From JANSYL01 sp963921255 (GTDB taxonomy: Bacteria > Pseudomonadota > Alphaproteobacteria > Rhodobacterales > Rhodobacteraceae), in assembly GCA_963921255.3 (NCBI GenBank), contig CAWUEW020000003.1:1364001-1428000 (forward strand): a stretch of DNA of 64,000 bases, read 5' to 3'. The notes below the pieces were generated by a model. That model was not told where the DNA came from. It was given only the letters and a program-made list of their open reading frames with translations, and searched no databases. The stretch's first letter is position 1; each line of letters begins with the position of its first letter. This document shows, piece after piece, positions 17,058-25,122 of the stretch. The translations under genes and the position numbers were made by a program.

Positions 17058-17372
17058 TCAGGCGGCTTCGCCTGCGGGGTCCCGTCCTTCACCGTCGATC
17101 AGACGCTTCAGACGGTCGGTGTCGTAGTCTTGATCCAGGCGCGCGGCTTCGGACGCTGCGATTTCGGCTGGATCGCCCTCCATGTCGCCAACGGCAACAC
17201 GGCGCCATTCTGCGAGATAGGCATCTTCATCCTTTGCGCCGATCTTCATGGCGCAGCGGTCGATGGCCTGCTCGAACCGTTCAGGCAACACGGCCTTGGA
17301 GCCACGCCGGCCTTTGCCCACAATGACTTGGGCGGGAATATCGCGCCAAAAAACGTGGGTAACTGCGGGCAT
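17058..17372 (-). CDS. PF13769 family small protein (annotated elsewhere as 'virulence factor')
   Basis: The 104-residue acidic protein starts MPAVTHVFWRDIPAQVIV and contains the conserved KVGKGRRGSK-like segment (VIVGKGRRGSKAVLPERF) that I recognise as the PF13769 family. The family name is historical and no virulence role is implied. It has a strong GGAGG ribosome-binding site and is the first gene of the methyl-transfer operon, 31 bases before the MetF-like start. Conserved linkage suggests it supports the methyl-THF/corrinoid reaction, for example as a small accessory subunit. That role is inference. Confidence 0.75.
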   Translation of the reverse strand: MPAVTHVFWRDIPAQVIVGKGRRGSKAVLPERFEQAIDRCAMKIGAKDEDAYLAEWRRVAVGDMEGDPAEIAASEAARLDQDYDTDRLKRLIDGEGRDPAGEAA

Positions 17373-17639
17373 GAAATCCTCCGTACGGAATCAGCGGGCG
17401 GGTGTGATGTTCGGCGCAACATAGGGGAGAGCCTTGGCCGCACCGGTCCTGTTTTCGACACCACACGCAGCGAGAGCGACGTGCGATGGCAAAAAGCAAT
17501 AGGGCGCGCGGGCCGCGGTGGCGAGGGCAGGGGACACCCATAATTCTCATGATGATCTTGAGGCGCAGCCGTCACGCCCATTGTGAGAACGCCCTCCAGA
17601 GGTTACGTTTCGGATAACTCGACATTTCCGGAGGCCCCC

Positions 17640-18797
17640 ATGGCGCGCAAACGCAAGGGTGGCGCCGGGCCGTTCCCCAGACCCGTGGCCCCCGTTCAGC
17701 CGGCCACGGACCCGCCTGCCGAACGCCGCGCCGCGCCGAAAGCAAACCCGGATCCCGCCTATCTCTATGCGGCGCTGGATCTTGGGACGAATTCCTGCCG
17801 CATGCTGATTGCGCAGCCGAAGGGCAGCCAATTGCACGTGGTCGACAGTTTTTCCAAGTCGGTGCAACTGGGCCAGGGGCTTGAAGCGTCGGGGCTTTTG
17901 AGCCGATCCTCGATGGCGCGCACGGTGGGGGCGCTGAAGATTTGTCAAAAGAAACTGGCAAAGTATCAGGTCAGCCGGATGCGCCTTGTCGCGACCGAGG
18001 CCTGTCGGCGCGCCCGCAACGCGTCCGAGTTCATCGCGGTGGTTCAGCGCGAAACGGGCCTTGAGTTGGAGATCATCGAGCCGGAGGAGGAAGCCCGCCT
18101 CGCCGTGGTCTCCTGCGCGCCCTTGGTGTCGACCAAGACCGAGCAATTGCTGGTCGTCGATATTGGGGGCGGCTCGACCGAACTGGTATGGATCGACCTC
18201 AGTCGCGTGCCGCGGATCGAACGGCCGCGGGCGATCATGCGCTTGCACCAGGGGTTCGACCACGAAGACACCATTTTCCCCCGCGCCAAGGTCGTCGATT
18301 GGATTTCCATTCCGCTTGGGGTGGCAACGCTCAAGGACATGTACCGCGACGTGGCCGATGACGGCGCGCGCTTTGCTTTGATGAGTTGGTATTTCGAAGA
18401 ACAGCTGGCCAATTTCTCACCCTATGACGATGCGGCCGATCAGGCGCGCGAGGGCTTTCAGATCATCGGGACAAGTGGAACCGTCACGACGGTCGCGGCC
18501 AGCCATCTGGGATTGCGCCGGTATGATCGGAACAAGGTCGACGGCCTTCGGATGACATCCGATCAGATTGATCACGTGATCCAGGGCTACCTGGCGCTTG
18601 GCCCCGAAGGGCGGCGCAAGGACCCGCGCATCGGCCGGGATCGTCAAACCCTGATCATGTCGGGGGCGGCGATTTTACAGGCCCTGCTGCGCGCCTGGCC
18701 GACCGATCGGCTCAGTGTTGCGGACCGGGGCCTGCGCGAAGGGCTGCTTTACGCGCAGATGAGCCGAGACGGCGTTTTGGAAGACGGGCCGTATTGA
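17640..18797 (+). CDS. Ppx/GppA phosphatase family protein
   Basis: This exopolyphosphatase/guanosine-pentaphosphate phosphatase-family protein has 385 residues from ATG 17640, which has GGAGG five bases upstream. The ASKHA phosphate loops are visible: ALDLGTNSCRMLIAQP and VVDIGGGSTELVW. GTSGTVTTVAA and ADRGLREGLL lie near the end. The ~40-residue basic, proline-rich N terminus (MARKRKGGAGPFPRP) is a disordered extension typical of rhodobacterial versions. It may hydrolyse polyphosphate or pppGpp; the sequence does not separate the two. It is divergent from the methyl-transfer operon across a 267-base gap, in which no further gene is seen. Confidence 0.85.
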   Translation: MARKRKGGAGPFPRPVAPVQPATDPPAERRAAPKANPDPAYLYAALDLGTNSCRMLIAQPKGSQLHVVDSFSKSVQLGQGLEASGLLSRSSMARTVGALKICQKKLAKYQVSRMRLVATEACRRARNASEFIAVVQRETGLELEIIEPEEEARLAVVSCAPLVSTKTEQLLVVDIGGGSTELVWIDLSRVPRIERPRAIMRLHQGFDHEDTIFPRAKVVDWISIPLGVATLKDMYRDVADDGARFALMSWYFEEQLANFSPYDDAADQAREGFQIIGTSGTVTTVAASHLGLRRYDRNKVDGLRMTSDQIDHVIQGYLALGPEGRRKDPRIGRDRQTLIMSGAAILQALLRAWPTDRLSVADRGLREGLLYAQMSRDGVLEDGPY

Positions 18798-19013
18798 CAC
18801 TTTTCCATCGACCGCTCATGTCACGCGGATGTGAACGGTGCATTTGAAACGATCGGGGCATACTGGCCCCGGGGGATTATCCCGTTTGCCTGTATTTGAA
18901 GGGATGCTCGTGTGGGTGGGGCATCCGGAATTGGTTTGTTGCATTCGATTTGATCTGGCGTTCCAAGGGCAGGCTGCATAGCCTGATGCCACGGGGGCCA
19001 TTGGGAGAGCGTT

Positions 19014-20432
19014 ATGGCCGTTTTGGCAGACTTGCCGCGCAACGAAGCGGGAATCGCGACAGCAATGGATGTCCTTCGACAGCGGTTTGGACCCCGTCTG
19101 GAGACGGGTCTGGCCCTGCGCGAACAGCACGGACATACCACCACGTGGCTCCGCAACCAGCCGCCCGATGCCGTTTTGATGCCGACCACGACCGAAGAGG
19201 TGCAAGACATCGTCCGGATTTGTGCCGACCATTTGGTCCCGATCATTCCGTTTGGCACCGGCACGTCGCTGGAGGGCCACGTGAATGCGCCCGCGGGCGG
19301 CATCAGCGTCGACACCAGCGCGATGAACCAGATCCTGTCGGTTCACCCAGAAGATATGGACGTGGTGCTCCAGCCGGGCGTCACCCGAAAGGCGCTGAAC
19401 ACCCATCTGCGGGACACCGGTCTGTTTTTCCCGATTGATCCCGGGGCCGATGCATCCTTGGGCGGGATGGCCGCGACCAACGCCTCAGGAACCTGTGCCG
19501 TTCGCTACGGCACCATGAAGGACAATGTCCTTGCCCTGAAAGCGGTTCTTCCCTCAGGCGAGATTCTGACGACGGCGGCGCGGGCGCGAAAAACCTCTGC
19601 CGGCTACGACCTGACCCGGTTGATGGTCGGTTCGGAAGGCACGTTGGGCCTGATCACCGAGTTGACGCTGCGCTTGCAAGGCATTCCCGAAGCGACCTCG
19701 GCCGCGACTTGCTCGTTCCCGACCGTCCGCGATGCCTGTGACGCCGTGATTGCGACCATTCAATATGGCCTGCCGGTGGCACGCATCGAACTGCTGGACG
19801 CCCTGCAGGTCAAAGCGGTGAACGCCTATTCGAAGCTGTCCCTGCCGGAGACGCCACTCCTTCTTTTGGAGTTTCATGGCACCGAGGGGGGCGTGACGGA
19901 ACAGGCCGAAGTGTTCGGCGAAATTGCCGCCGACAATGGCGGAACGGGGTTCGTGTTCACCACGCGGGAAGAAGATCGGAACAAGCTCTGGCAAGCGCGC
20001 CATGACGCGTACTGGGCGTCGCTCCAACTGCGGCCTGGCGCCAAGGGCATTTCAACCGATGTCTGCGTGCCGGTGTCGCGCTTGGCGGATTGCGTCGGTG
20101 AAGCCCAGGACAAGGCGGCAGAAATGGGCATCATCGCCCCCGTCGTCGGCCATGTCGGGGATGGCAATTTCCACATGCTCTTGCTGATCGACATGTCCGA
20201 CGCGAACGAAGTTGCCCGTGCCGACCGGTATGTCGGCTGGCTGAACAACGTGGCCATTGGCATGGGCGGGACGTGCACCGGCGAACATGGCATTGGCCAG
20301 GGCAAAGCGCCTTACCTGGAAAAAGAGTTGGGCACCCCGGCGGTGGACATGATGGCGACGATCAAGGCGGCGGTTGACCCGCTGAACATCATGAATCCCG
20401 GCAAGATCGTTCTGGACCGTGGTTCGGCCTGA
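19014..20432 (+). CDS. FAD-linked oxidase, D-lactate dehydrogenase (cytochrome)/GlcD-like
   Basis: The 472-residue flavoprotein belongs to the PCMH/VAO superfamily. The FAD-binding half has PFGTGTSLEGH near 80-90, PGADASLGGMAATNASG and LMVGSEGTLG. The C-terminal cap has GHVGDGNFHMLLL and the flavin-proximal CTGEHGIGQGK. This arrangement is that of D-lactate dehydrogenase (Dld/LDHD) and glycolate oxidase subunit GlcD. The absence of glcE and glcF nearby favours a D-2-hydroxyacid dehydrogenase acting alone and passing electrons to cytochrome or quinone. The last 14 bases overlap the VIT-family gene. Confidence 0.85.
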   Translation: MAVLADLPRNEAGIATAMDVLRQRFGPRLETGLALREQHGHTTTWLRNQPPDAVLMPTTTEEVQDIVRICADHLVPIIPFGTGTSLEGHVNAPAGGISVDTSAMNQILSVHPEDMDVVLQPGVTRKALNTHLRDTGLFFPIDPGADASLGGMAATNASGTCAVRYGTMKDNVLALKAVLPSGEILTTAARARKTSAGYDLTRLMVGSEGTLGLITELTLRLQGIPEATSAATCSFPTVRDACDAVIATIQYGLPVARIELLDALQVKAVNAYSKLSLPETPLLLLEFHGTEGGVTEQAEVFGEIAADNGGTGFVFTTREEDRNKLWQARHDAYWASLQLRPGAKGISTDVCVPVSRLADCVGEAQDKAAEMGIIAPVVGHVGDGNFHMLLLIDMSDANEVARADRYVGWLNNVAIGMGGTCTGEHGIGQGKAPYLEKELGTPAVDMMATIKAAVDPLNIMNPGKIVLDRGSA

Positions 20433-21138
20433 CTCGCACGGCGTGGTCTCGGCCCATGCCGAGCCACATCTGTCCGGGCGGACCGGCTGGCTGCGCGCGG
20501 CCGTTATGGGCGCCAATGACGGCATCCTGTCGACGGCCGCGTTGGTGATGGGGGTCGCGGCGGGGAGTTCCGACAAATCGACCATCGTCTTGGCCGGAGT
20601 TGCCGGGATGGCGGCGGGCGCCTTGAGCATGGCGGCGGGCGAGTATGTCTCCGTCTCCAGTCAGGCAGATGCCGAAAAGGCCGACGTGTCTCGGGAGCAG
20701 GAGGAATTGCTGCGAAACCCCGCAGGCGAACTGGCCGAACTGACCTCCATTTATGAAAGCCGCGGGCTGTCACCCGAACTGGCCGCCGAGGTGGCCGAAG
20801 CCTTGACCGAGAAAGATGCCCTTGGGGCCCATCTGCGGGACGAGATCGGACTGACCGACCTGTCCCCGCCGCGCCCGGTTCAGGCCGCTGTGGTGTCGGC
20901 ACTGACCTTTGCAGCCGGCGCGGCTGTGCCCCTTGGTGTGGCGGCTGCCAGCCCTTTGGGGTGGGTCAGCCTGTTCGTGGCGCTTGCGACCCTACTGGCG
21001 CTTGGCAGTCTGGGGGCGCTCGGCGCGCGCGCGGGCGGCGCGCCACGGGTGCGGGCGGCCTTTCGGGTGATGGGATGGGGTATTTTGGCCATGGCCGCTA
21101 CGTCGGCCATCGGCGCCTTGGTCGGGCAAAGCTTCTGA
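20419..21138 (+). CDS. VIT family (VIT1/CCC1-like) transporter
   Basis: The 239-residue membrane protein would move Fe(II) or Mn(II) across the inner membrane. MGANDGILSTAALVMGVA in TM1 and AAGALSMAAGEYVSVSSQAD in TM2 are the VIT signature. A central acidic, helical metal-binding loop (about 70-145, many Glu and Asp) precedes three more TM segments. The start is GTG 20419, overlapping the flavoprotein gene by 14 bases. A second GTG at 20443 is an alternative. Coupling to the upstream gene is suggested by the overlap. Confidence 0.85.
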   Translation: MVRPDSHGVVSAHAEPHLSGRTGWLRAAVMGANDGILSTAALVMGVAAGSSDKSTIVLAGVAGMAAGALSMAAGEYVSVSSQADAEKADVSREQEELLRNPAGELAELTSIYESRGLSPELAAEVAEALTEKDALGAHLRDEIGLTDLSPPRPVQAAVVSALTFAAGAAVPLGVAAASPLGWVSLFVALATLLALGSLGALGARAGGAPRVRAAFRVMGWGILAMAATSAIGALVGQSF

Positions 21139-21146
21139 ACTGGCGC

Positions 21147-21362
21147 TCAGGCTAGGAACACGCCCAAGACCACGCTCATCAACCCCAAGACAGACAGCAA
21201 AAGCGCCCCCATATTGATGCTCACGATGCGTTGCAGGCGGGCGCGAAGTTCGTCATCCGGCAGACCTGCGCGCTTGGCTGACACCGCCGCGAAGATGCAA
21301 TATCCGAGGCCCAGAAGACCGGCCACCGCAAGCACCGTTCCGACAATCACCAACCATGTCAT
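21147..21362 (-). CDS. Small two-TM membrane protein
   Basis: The 71-residue product has an N-terminal membrane helix (LVIVGTVLAVAGLLGLGYC), a short charged cytosolic linker (KRAGLPDDELRARLQR) and a second helix (MGALLLSVLGLMSVVLGVFLA). The pattern is a clean helical hairpin, and the codon use matches real genes. It is convergent with the VIT gene, with eight bases between stops. I do not recognise a function. Confidence 0.7.
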   Translation of the reverse strand: MTWLVIVGTVLAVAGLLGLGYCIFAAVSAKRAGLPDDELRARLQRIVSINMGALLLSVLGLMSVVLGVFLA

Positions 21363-21496
21363 GTTACGCGCACCCTTTGCCCGGTCTGTCTCTCAGGTAG
21401 GACATCGAACGGGGTCCGGCAAGGCTTGCGGCGCGTCGGCTGCGCTTCTATAGCTGCGATCCTGCCTGACCACCGCCGCCAAAGGAGCCGCGCGCC

Positions 21497-21760
21497 ATGG
21501 ATGACACCCCTTCGCAGCCTGACAGCTACCGCGTGACCGCCGATGAACTGCGGCAGTTTATCGAACGGTTTGAACGGCTTGAAGCCGAGAAGCGGGACAT
21601 TTTGGACCAGCAGAAAGAGGTGATGGCAGAGGCCAAATCGCGCGGATACGACACCAAGGTGATGCGCAAGGTGATCGCGTTGCGCAAGCGCGAGCCGGAT
21701 GACATTGCCGAAGAAGAGGCGGTGTTGGAGATGTACAAGGAAGCGTTGGGAATGCGCTGA
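21497..21760 (+). CDS. DUF2312 / GapR-family nucleoid protein
   Basis: The 87-residue protein matches the GapR family: VTADELRQFIERFERLE, then a long charged helix and RGYDTKVMRKVIALRKRE. In Caulobacter, GapR binds overtwisted DNA ahead of replication and transcription and supports topoisomerases. The helical N-terminal dimerisation segment and the basic C-terminal segment are both present, and the length is normal. It is a monocistronic gene preceded by AAAGGAG. Confidence 0.9.
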   Translation: MDDTPSQPDSYRVTADELRQFIERFERLEAEKRDILDQQKEVMAEAKSRGYDTKVMRKVIALRKREPDDIAEEEAVLEMYKEALGMR

Positions 21761-21788
21761 TCCAACCGGCGCCGGATCGGACCCCCGA

Positions 21789-22664
21789 TCATGGCGCCAG
21801 CAGCGTGACCCCGGGAATGCGCGCGATGGCGTCCATGTCCTGTTCATAGCTTTCGGACATCTGCTCGATCAGATCTTCGGTCCAGCCCGGCACATCCAGC
21901 GTTTCTTCGATCGCGTCGTCTTTGGCGTAACGATCCAGGAACGCCGACACGATGCGCCGGCGCTGCATCTCGGTCTCCGGCGGGTTCTCGGTCAGATAGC
22001 TTTGCATGCGCTGAAACCCGGTCGGGTCCATGATCGTTTCAACCAGATCGTCCATCCCGTCCAACGCGAAATCGCTGCTGACGCCAGCCATCTCCCGGAG
22101 CACTTCGCCCCACAGAAGCGGGGTGTCTTCGTTGCACCACACATAGACGGCGCTATCGGGCTGTGCCGCCCGCAGCCGGCGCAGCATTTCCGACCACGTC
22201 AGGGCATGCGGTTGCATGTTCTCGGTGAATTCCCGGAAATCGGTGAAGCGCGAGTTCCGGAACAGCGCCGGGATCAACGTCGCCGGATCCCGCATACCGA
22301 TGAAAAACTCCACCTCTGCCTGCGGGAACAGGCCTCGCAACAGCGCGGTCTGCCGGTCGATCATGGGCCAGATCTGCGGGCCCTGCACGACAAGCCGGTT
22401 GATGCAGATGAACCGCGGATCCGACAGGATCAGCCGGTCAATGTCCATTTCGTCCACGATCGCGTCGAGCAGGGCTTCCTGGATTTCGTCGCTGGCTTCG
22501 CGGCCGACGAGTGCCCGAGACGTGTCGCGCACCACCGCCCGGTAACGGCTCGGCTGCGGAACGGAGATATGCTCTTTGGCCAAACGCGCACGGTTCTTCA
22601 GCAGGGACCCGATCATAAGATCCCCGTCGGTGCAGGGTGCACCGATGTGAAATACCACTTGCAT
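21789..22664 (-). CDS. Uncharacterised protein with sulfotransferase-like features
   Basis: The 291-residue protein begins MQVVFHIGAPCTDGDLMIGSLLKNR, which resembles the opening strand and P-loop region of sulfotransferase-like proteins (HIGxxKTGT), but the lysine and threonines of the nucleotide loop are missing. The rest is helical with GMRDPATLIPALFRNSRF, reminiscent of the 3'-phosphate-binding RDP...S motif. It may be a degenerate or non-catalytic relative. ATG 22664 is preferred over 22733 because the longer N terminus has no similarity. It is convergent with GapR, with 28 bases between stops. Confidence 0.65.
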   Translation of the reverse strand: MQVVFHIGAPCTDGDLMIGSLLKNRARLAKEHISVPQPSRYRAVVRDTSRALVGREASDEIQEALLDAIVDEMDIDRLILSDPRFICINRLVVQGPQIWPMIDRQTALLRGLFPQAEVEFFIGMRDPATLIPALFRNSRFTDFREFTENMQPHALTWSEMLRRLRAAQPDSAVYVWCNEDTPLLWGEVLREMAGVSSDFALDGMDDLVETIMDPTGFQRMQSYLTENPPETEMQRRRIVSAFLDRYAKDDAIEETLDVPGWTEDLIEQMSESYEQDMDAIARIPGVTLLAP

Positions 22665-22785
22665 ATCGCCCGTCAGCCCAGTCCGTTCACGGTTTCCTGC
22701 GCAGACCGTATCGAACGCATTTCCCGCACGCAAACCCTAGCGCGTTCTTGCACCGGTGTTTTTCATCGCGTAGACGGACGCGCGT

Positions 22786-22861
22786 GCCCCTATAGCTCAG
22801 CTGGTAGAGCATCTGATTTGTAATCAGAGGGTCGGGAGTTCGAGTCTCTCTGGGGGCACCA
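22786..22861 (+). tRNA. tRNA-Thr (TGT)
   Basis: A 76-base cloverleaf runs from GCCCCTA to an encoded CCA. Acceptor arms GCCCCTA/TGGGGGC pair with one G-U, the D arm is GCTC...GAGC and the anticodon stem CTGAT/ATCAG closes the loop TTTGTAA (anticodon TGT). It reads ACA and, with wobble, other threonine codons. Confidence 0.95.
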
Positions 22862-22963
22862 CCACTCAGGTCAGGATCGTTTGTCGGGCATGCGGTGCCA
22901 GCCGGTGCGCGTGGCGTTCTATCGGGCTTGCCCGAACTCCCCCGCTGTGCACACCATGAATGC

Positions 22964-24340
22964 ATGGCCTATCGGACGATCATCGGCGGAACACAGTTTG
23001 CGTTCGCTTCGCTCAAAACGCTTCTGGCGAAGGCATCGCCCGAACGGTCGGGGGATATCCTGGCGGGACTCGCGGCCGATGGCCCATTGGAACGGCTGGC
23101 TGCGCAGCATTGCCTTGCGGATGTGCCTCTGTCCGATTTCGCGGACGATGTGTTGGAGGTCGATGGCGACGCGGTCACGGACCTGATCGCGGCGCAGCGC
23201 AGGCCCGATGCGCTGGCGCCGGTGTCCAGCTTGACGGTTGGTCAATTTCGCGACTGGCTGCTCGCCCCCGACACAAGTGGCGCGGCGATCGCTGATCTTG
23301 CCTGGGGGCTGACGCCCGAGATGGTCGCGGCCGTCAGCAAGATCATGCGGGCGCAGGATCTGATTGCGGTGTCCGCAAAGATCGAGATCGTGACCCGGTT
23401 CCGTTCAACCATTGGTCTCAAGGGGCGGGTGTCGACCCGCAACCAGCCGAACCATCCAACCGATGACAGCCGGGGGATTGCCCTGTCGGCGCTGGACGGT
23501 CTGCTGATGGGGGCAGGGGATGCGGTCATCGGCGTGAACCCCGCGACCGACAGTCTGCCGGATTATATCCGCATCTGTGAGGTGCTGGAGGTGATCCGGA
23601 CACAGCTTGCCATTCCGACGCAGCATTGCTGCCTCGGTCATGTCAGCACGGCGCTGGCCGCGATGGAGCAAGCCGCACCCGTTGATCTGGTGTTTCAATC
23701 GGTCGCCGGATCCGAAAAGGCAAATGACGGGTTCGGGGTGACCCTTGCCATGTTGGACGAGGCCTATGAGGCGGTCGGCAAATTGGGGCGCGCACCGGAG
23801 GGGGCGAACCTCATGTATTTCGAGACCGGGCAAGGCGCGGCGTTATCTGCCGAGGCCCACCACGGGATGGACCAACAGACCATGGAGGTGCGGGCCTATG
23901 GCGTGGCGCGCCGCTACCGGCCTCTGCTGGTCAACACGGTCGTCGGGTTCATCGGGCCCGAGTATCTTGCCGACGGAAAGCAGATCATCCGCGCGGGGCT
24001 TGAAGACCTGTTTTGCGGCAAGATGATGGGCCTGCCGATGGGGGTGGACGTGTGTTACACCAATCACTCCTACGCGGATCAGGAGGATATGGATGTCCTG
24101 ATGACAACGCTGGCCGCGGCGGGCGTGAATTTTCTGATCACGGTCCCGGGCGCGGATGACATCATGCTGAACTATCAGTCCCTGTCGTTTCATGACGCGA
24201 TGTTCCTTCGAGAAACCCTTGGGAAACCGCCCGCGCCGGAGTTCGAGGCCTGGATGGCCGACACGGGTATCGGGCAGCCGGGCGTGGTTTTGCCGACGCT
24301 CGACACCGCCTTGGCGCAATTGAAGCTTCCAGCCGCATGA
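22964..24340 (+). CDS. eutB: Ethanolamine ammonia-lyase, large subunit
   Basis: This adenosylcobalamin-dependent enzyme splits ethanolamine to acetaldehyde and ammonia. The large subunit has 458 residues and carries the TIM-barrel active site: TRFRSTIGLKGRVSTRNQPN, AGDAVIGVNPATDS, YFETGQGAALSAEAHHG and VCYTNHSYADQED. ATG 22964 is taken as start because MAYRTIIGG is the usual N terminus. The extra upstream frame reaches back toward tRNA-Thr. It is translationally coupled to eutC (ATGA). No eutA reactivase, transporter, regulator or microcompartment gene is nearby. Confidence 0.95.
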   Translation: MAYRTIIGGTQFAFASLKTLLAKASPERSGDILAGLAADGPLERLAAQHCLADVPLSDFADDVLEVDGDAVTDLIAAQRRPDALAPVSSLTVGQFRDWLLAPDTSGAAIADLAWGLTPEMVAAVSKIMRAQDLIAVSAKIEIVTRFRSTIGLKGRVSTRNQPNHPTDDSRGIALSALDGLLMGAGDAVIGVNPATDSLPDYIRICEVLEVIRTQLAIPTQHCCLGHVSTALAAMEQAAPVDLVFQSVAGSEKANDGFGVTLAMLDEAYEAVGKLGRAPEGANLMYFETGQGAALSAEAHHGMDQQTMEVRAYGVARRYRPLLVNTVVGFIGPEYLADGKQIIRAGLEDLFCGKMMGLPMGVDVCYTNHSYADQEDMDVLMTTLAAAGVNFLITVPGADDIMLNYQSLSFHDAMFLRETLGKPPAPEFEAWMADTGIGQPGVVLPTLDTALAQLKLPAA

Positions 24341-25122
24341 GCAGCCCTGACCACATATCGCGCACGGATCTTGCGGGTCTGACCCAGGCGCGTTTGACCC
24401 TCGGGCCGCGGGGCCGGGCCCTGGACACGGCGTCGTCTCTGCGGTTTGCACTGGATCACGCGCAGGCGCGTGAAGCCGTGCTGTCCGAACTTGACGTTCC
24501 GAGCTTGCAACAGGCGCTCGACGCCACGGGGCATACCAGTCGTGTTGTCACCAGCGCCGCGGGCGCGCGCGATATGTTCATCCGCCGCCCGGATCTCGGG
24601 CGCCTCCTGCCCGACGCAGACCGGGACGTGCTGCGTGACGCGGGACCGGTCGACGTGGCCCTTGTCCTTGGGGACGGGCTGTCGGCCATCGCGGTGGCGC
24701 TGAACGGTGTGGCGTTCATGGACGCACTGGCGCGGCGCTTGGTCGAGGGCGGATTGCGCGTCGGTCCGGTGGTGCTTGCGCGGCAAGCCCGTGTCGCCCT
24801 GGGGGACAAGATCGCCATGGCCCTTGGCGCGACAACGGTGGTCATGGCCTTGGGCGAGCGTCCTGGGCTTTCAGCCGCAGACAGTCTTGGCATCTATGTG
24901 ACGCATCAGCCGTCTGCCAACACTCAAGACAGCGGACGCAATTGCATCTCGAATGTGCGAGAGGCCGGCACCAGCATCGCTGACGCGGTGCGCCAAACAG
25001 AAAACCTGATCCGCGCCATGCGCGAAACGGGCTTGAGCGGGGTTACGTTGAGCCAGAGCCTTGCCGCGACTGCAGTGCCTGCGGGCGCGCGTGATGCGCC
25101 CGGGATTGAAACAAAGCGCTAG
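24337..25122 (+). CDS. eutC: Ethanolamine ammonia-lyase, small subunit
   Basis: The 261-residue small subunit binds adenosylcobalamin together with EutB. Conserved blocks include LTQARLTLGPRGRALDTAS, RRPDLGRLL, ALVLGDGLSAIAV, ALGERPGLSAADSLG and NCISNVREAGTSIADA. It starts four bases before the eutB stop. Its 3' end overlaps the convergent glycosyltransferase gene by four bases, so termination must be shared or rho-dependent. Confidence 0.95.
   Translation: MSSPDHISRTDLAGLTQARLTLGPRGRALDTASSLRFALDHAQAREAVLSELDVPSLQQALDATGHTSRVVTSAAGARDMFIRRPDLGRLLPDADRDVLRDAGPVDVALVLGDGLSAIAVALNGVAFMDALARRLVEGGLRVGPVVLARQARVALGDKIAMALGATTVVMALGERPGLSAADSLGIYVTHQPSANTQDSGRNCISNVREAGTSIADAVRQTENLIRAMRETGLSGVTLSQSLAATAVPAGARDAPGIETKR

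Noticed and set aside
17373..17639. SAM or SAH riboswitch upstream of the methyl-transfer operon
   Set aside because: The minus-strand leader was read for SAM-II- and SAH-type conserved cores and none was recognised.
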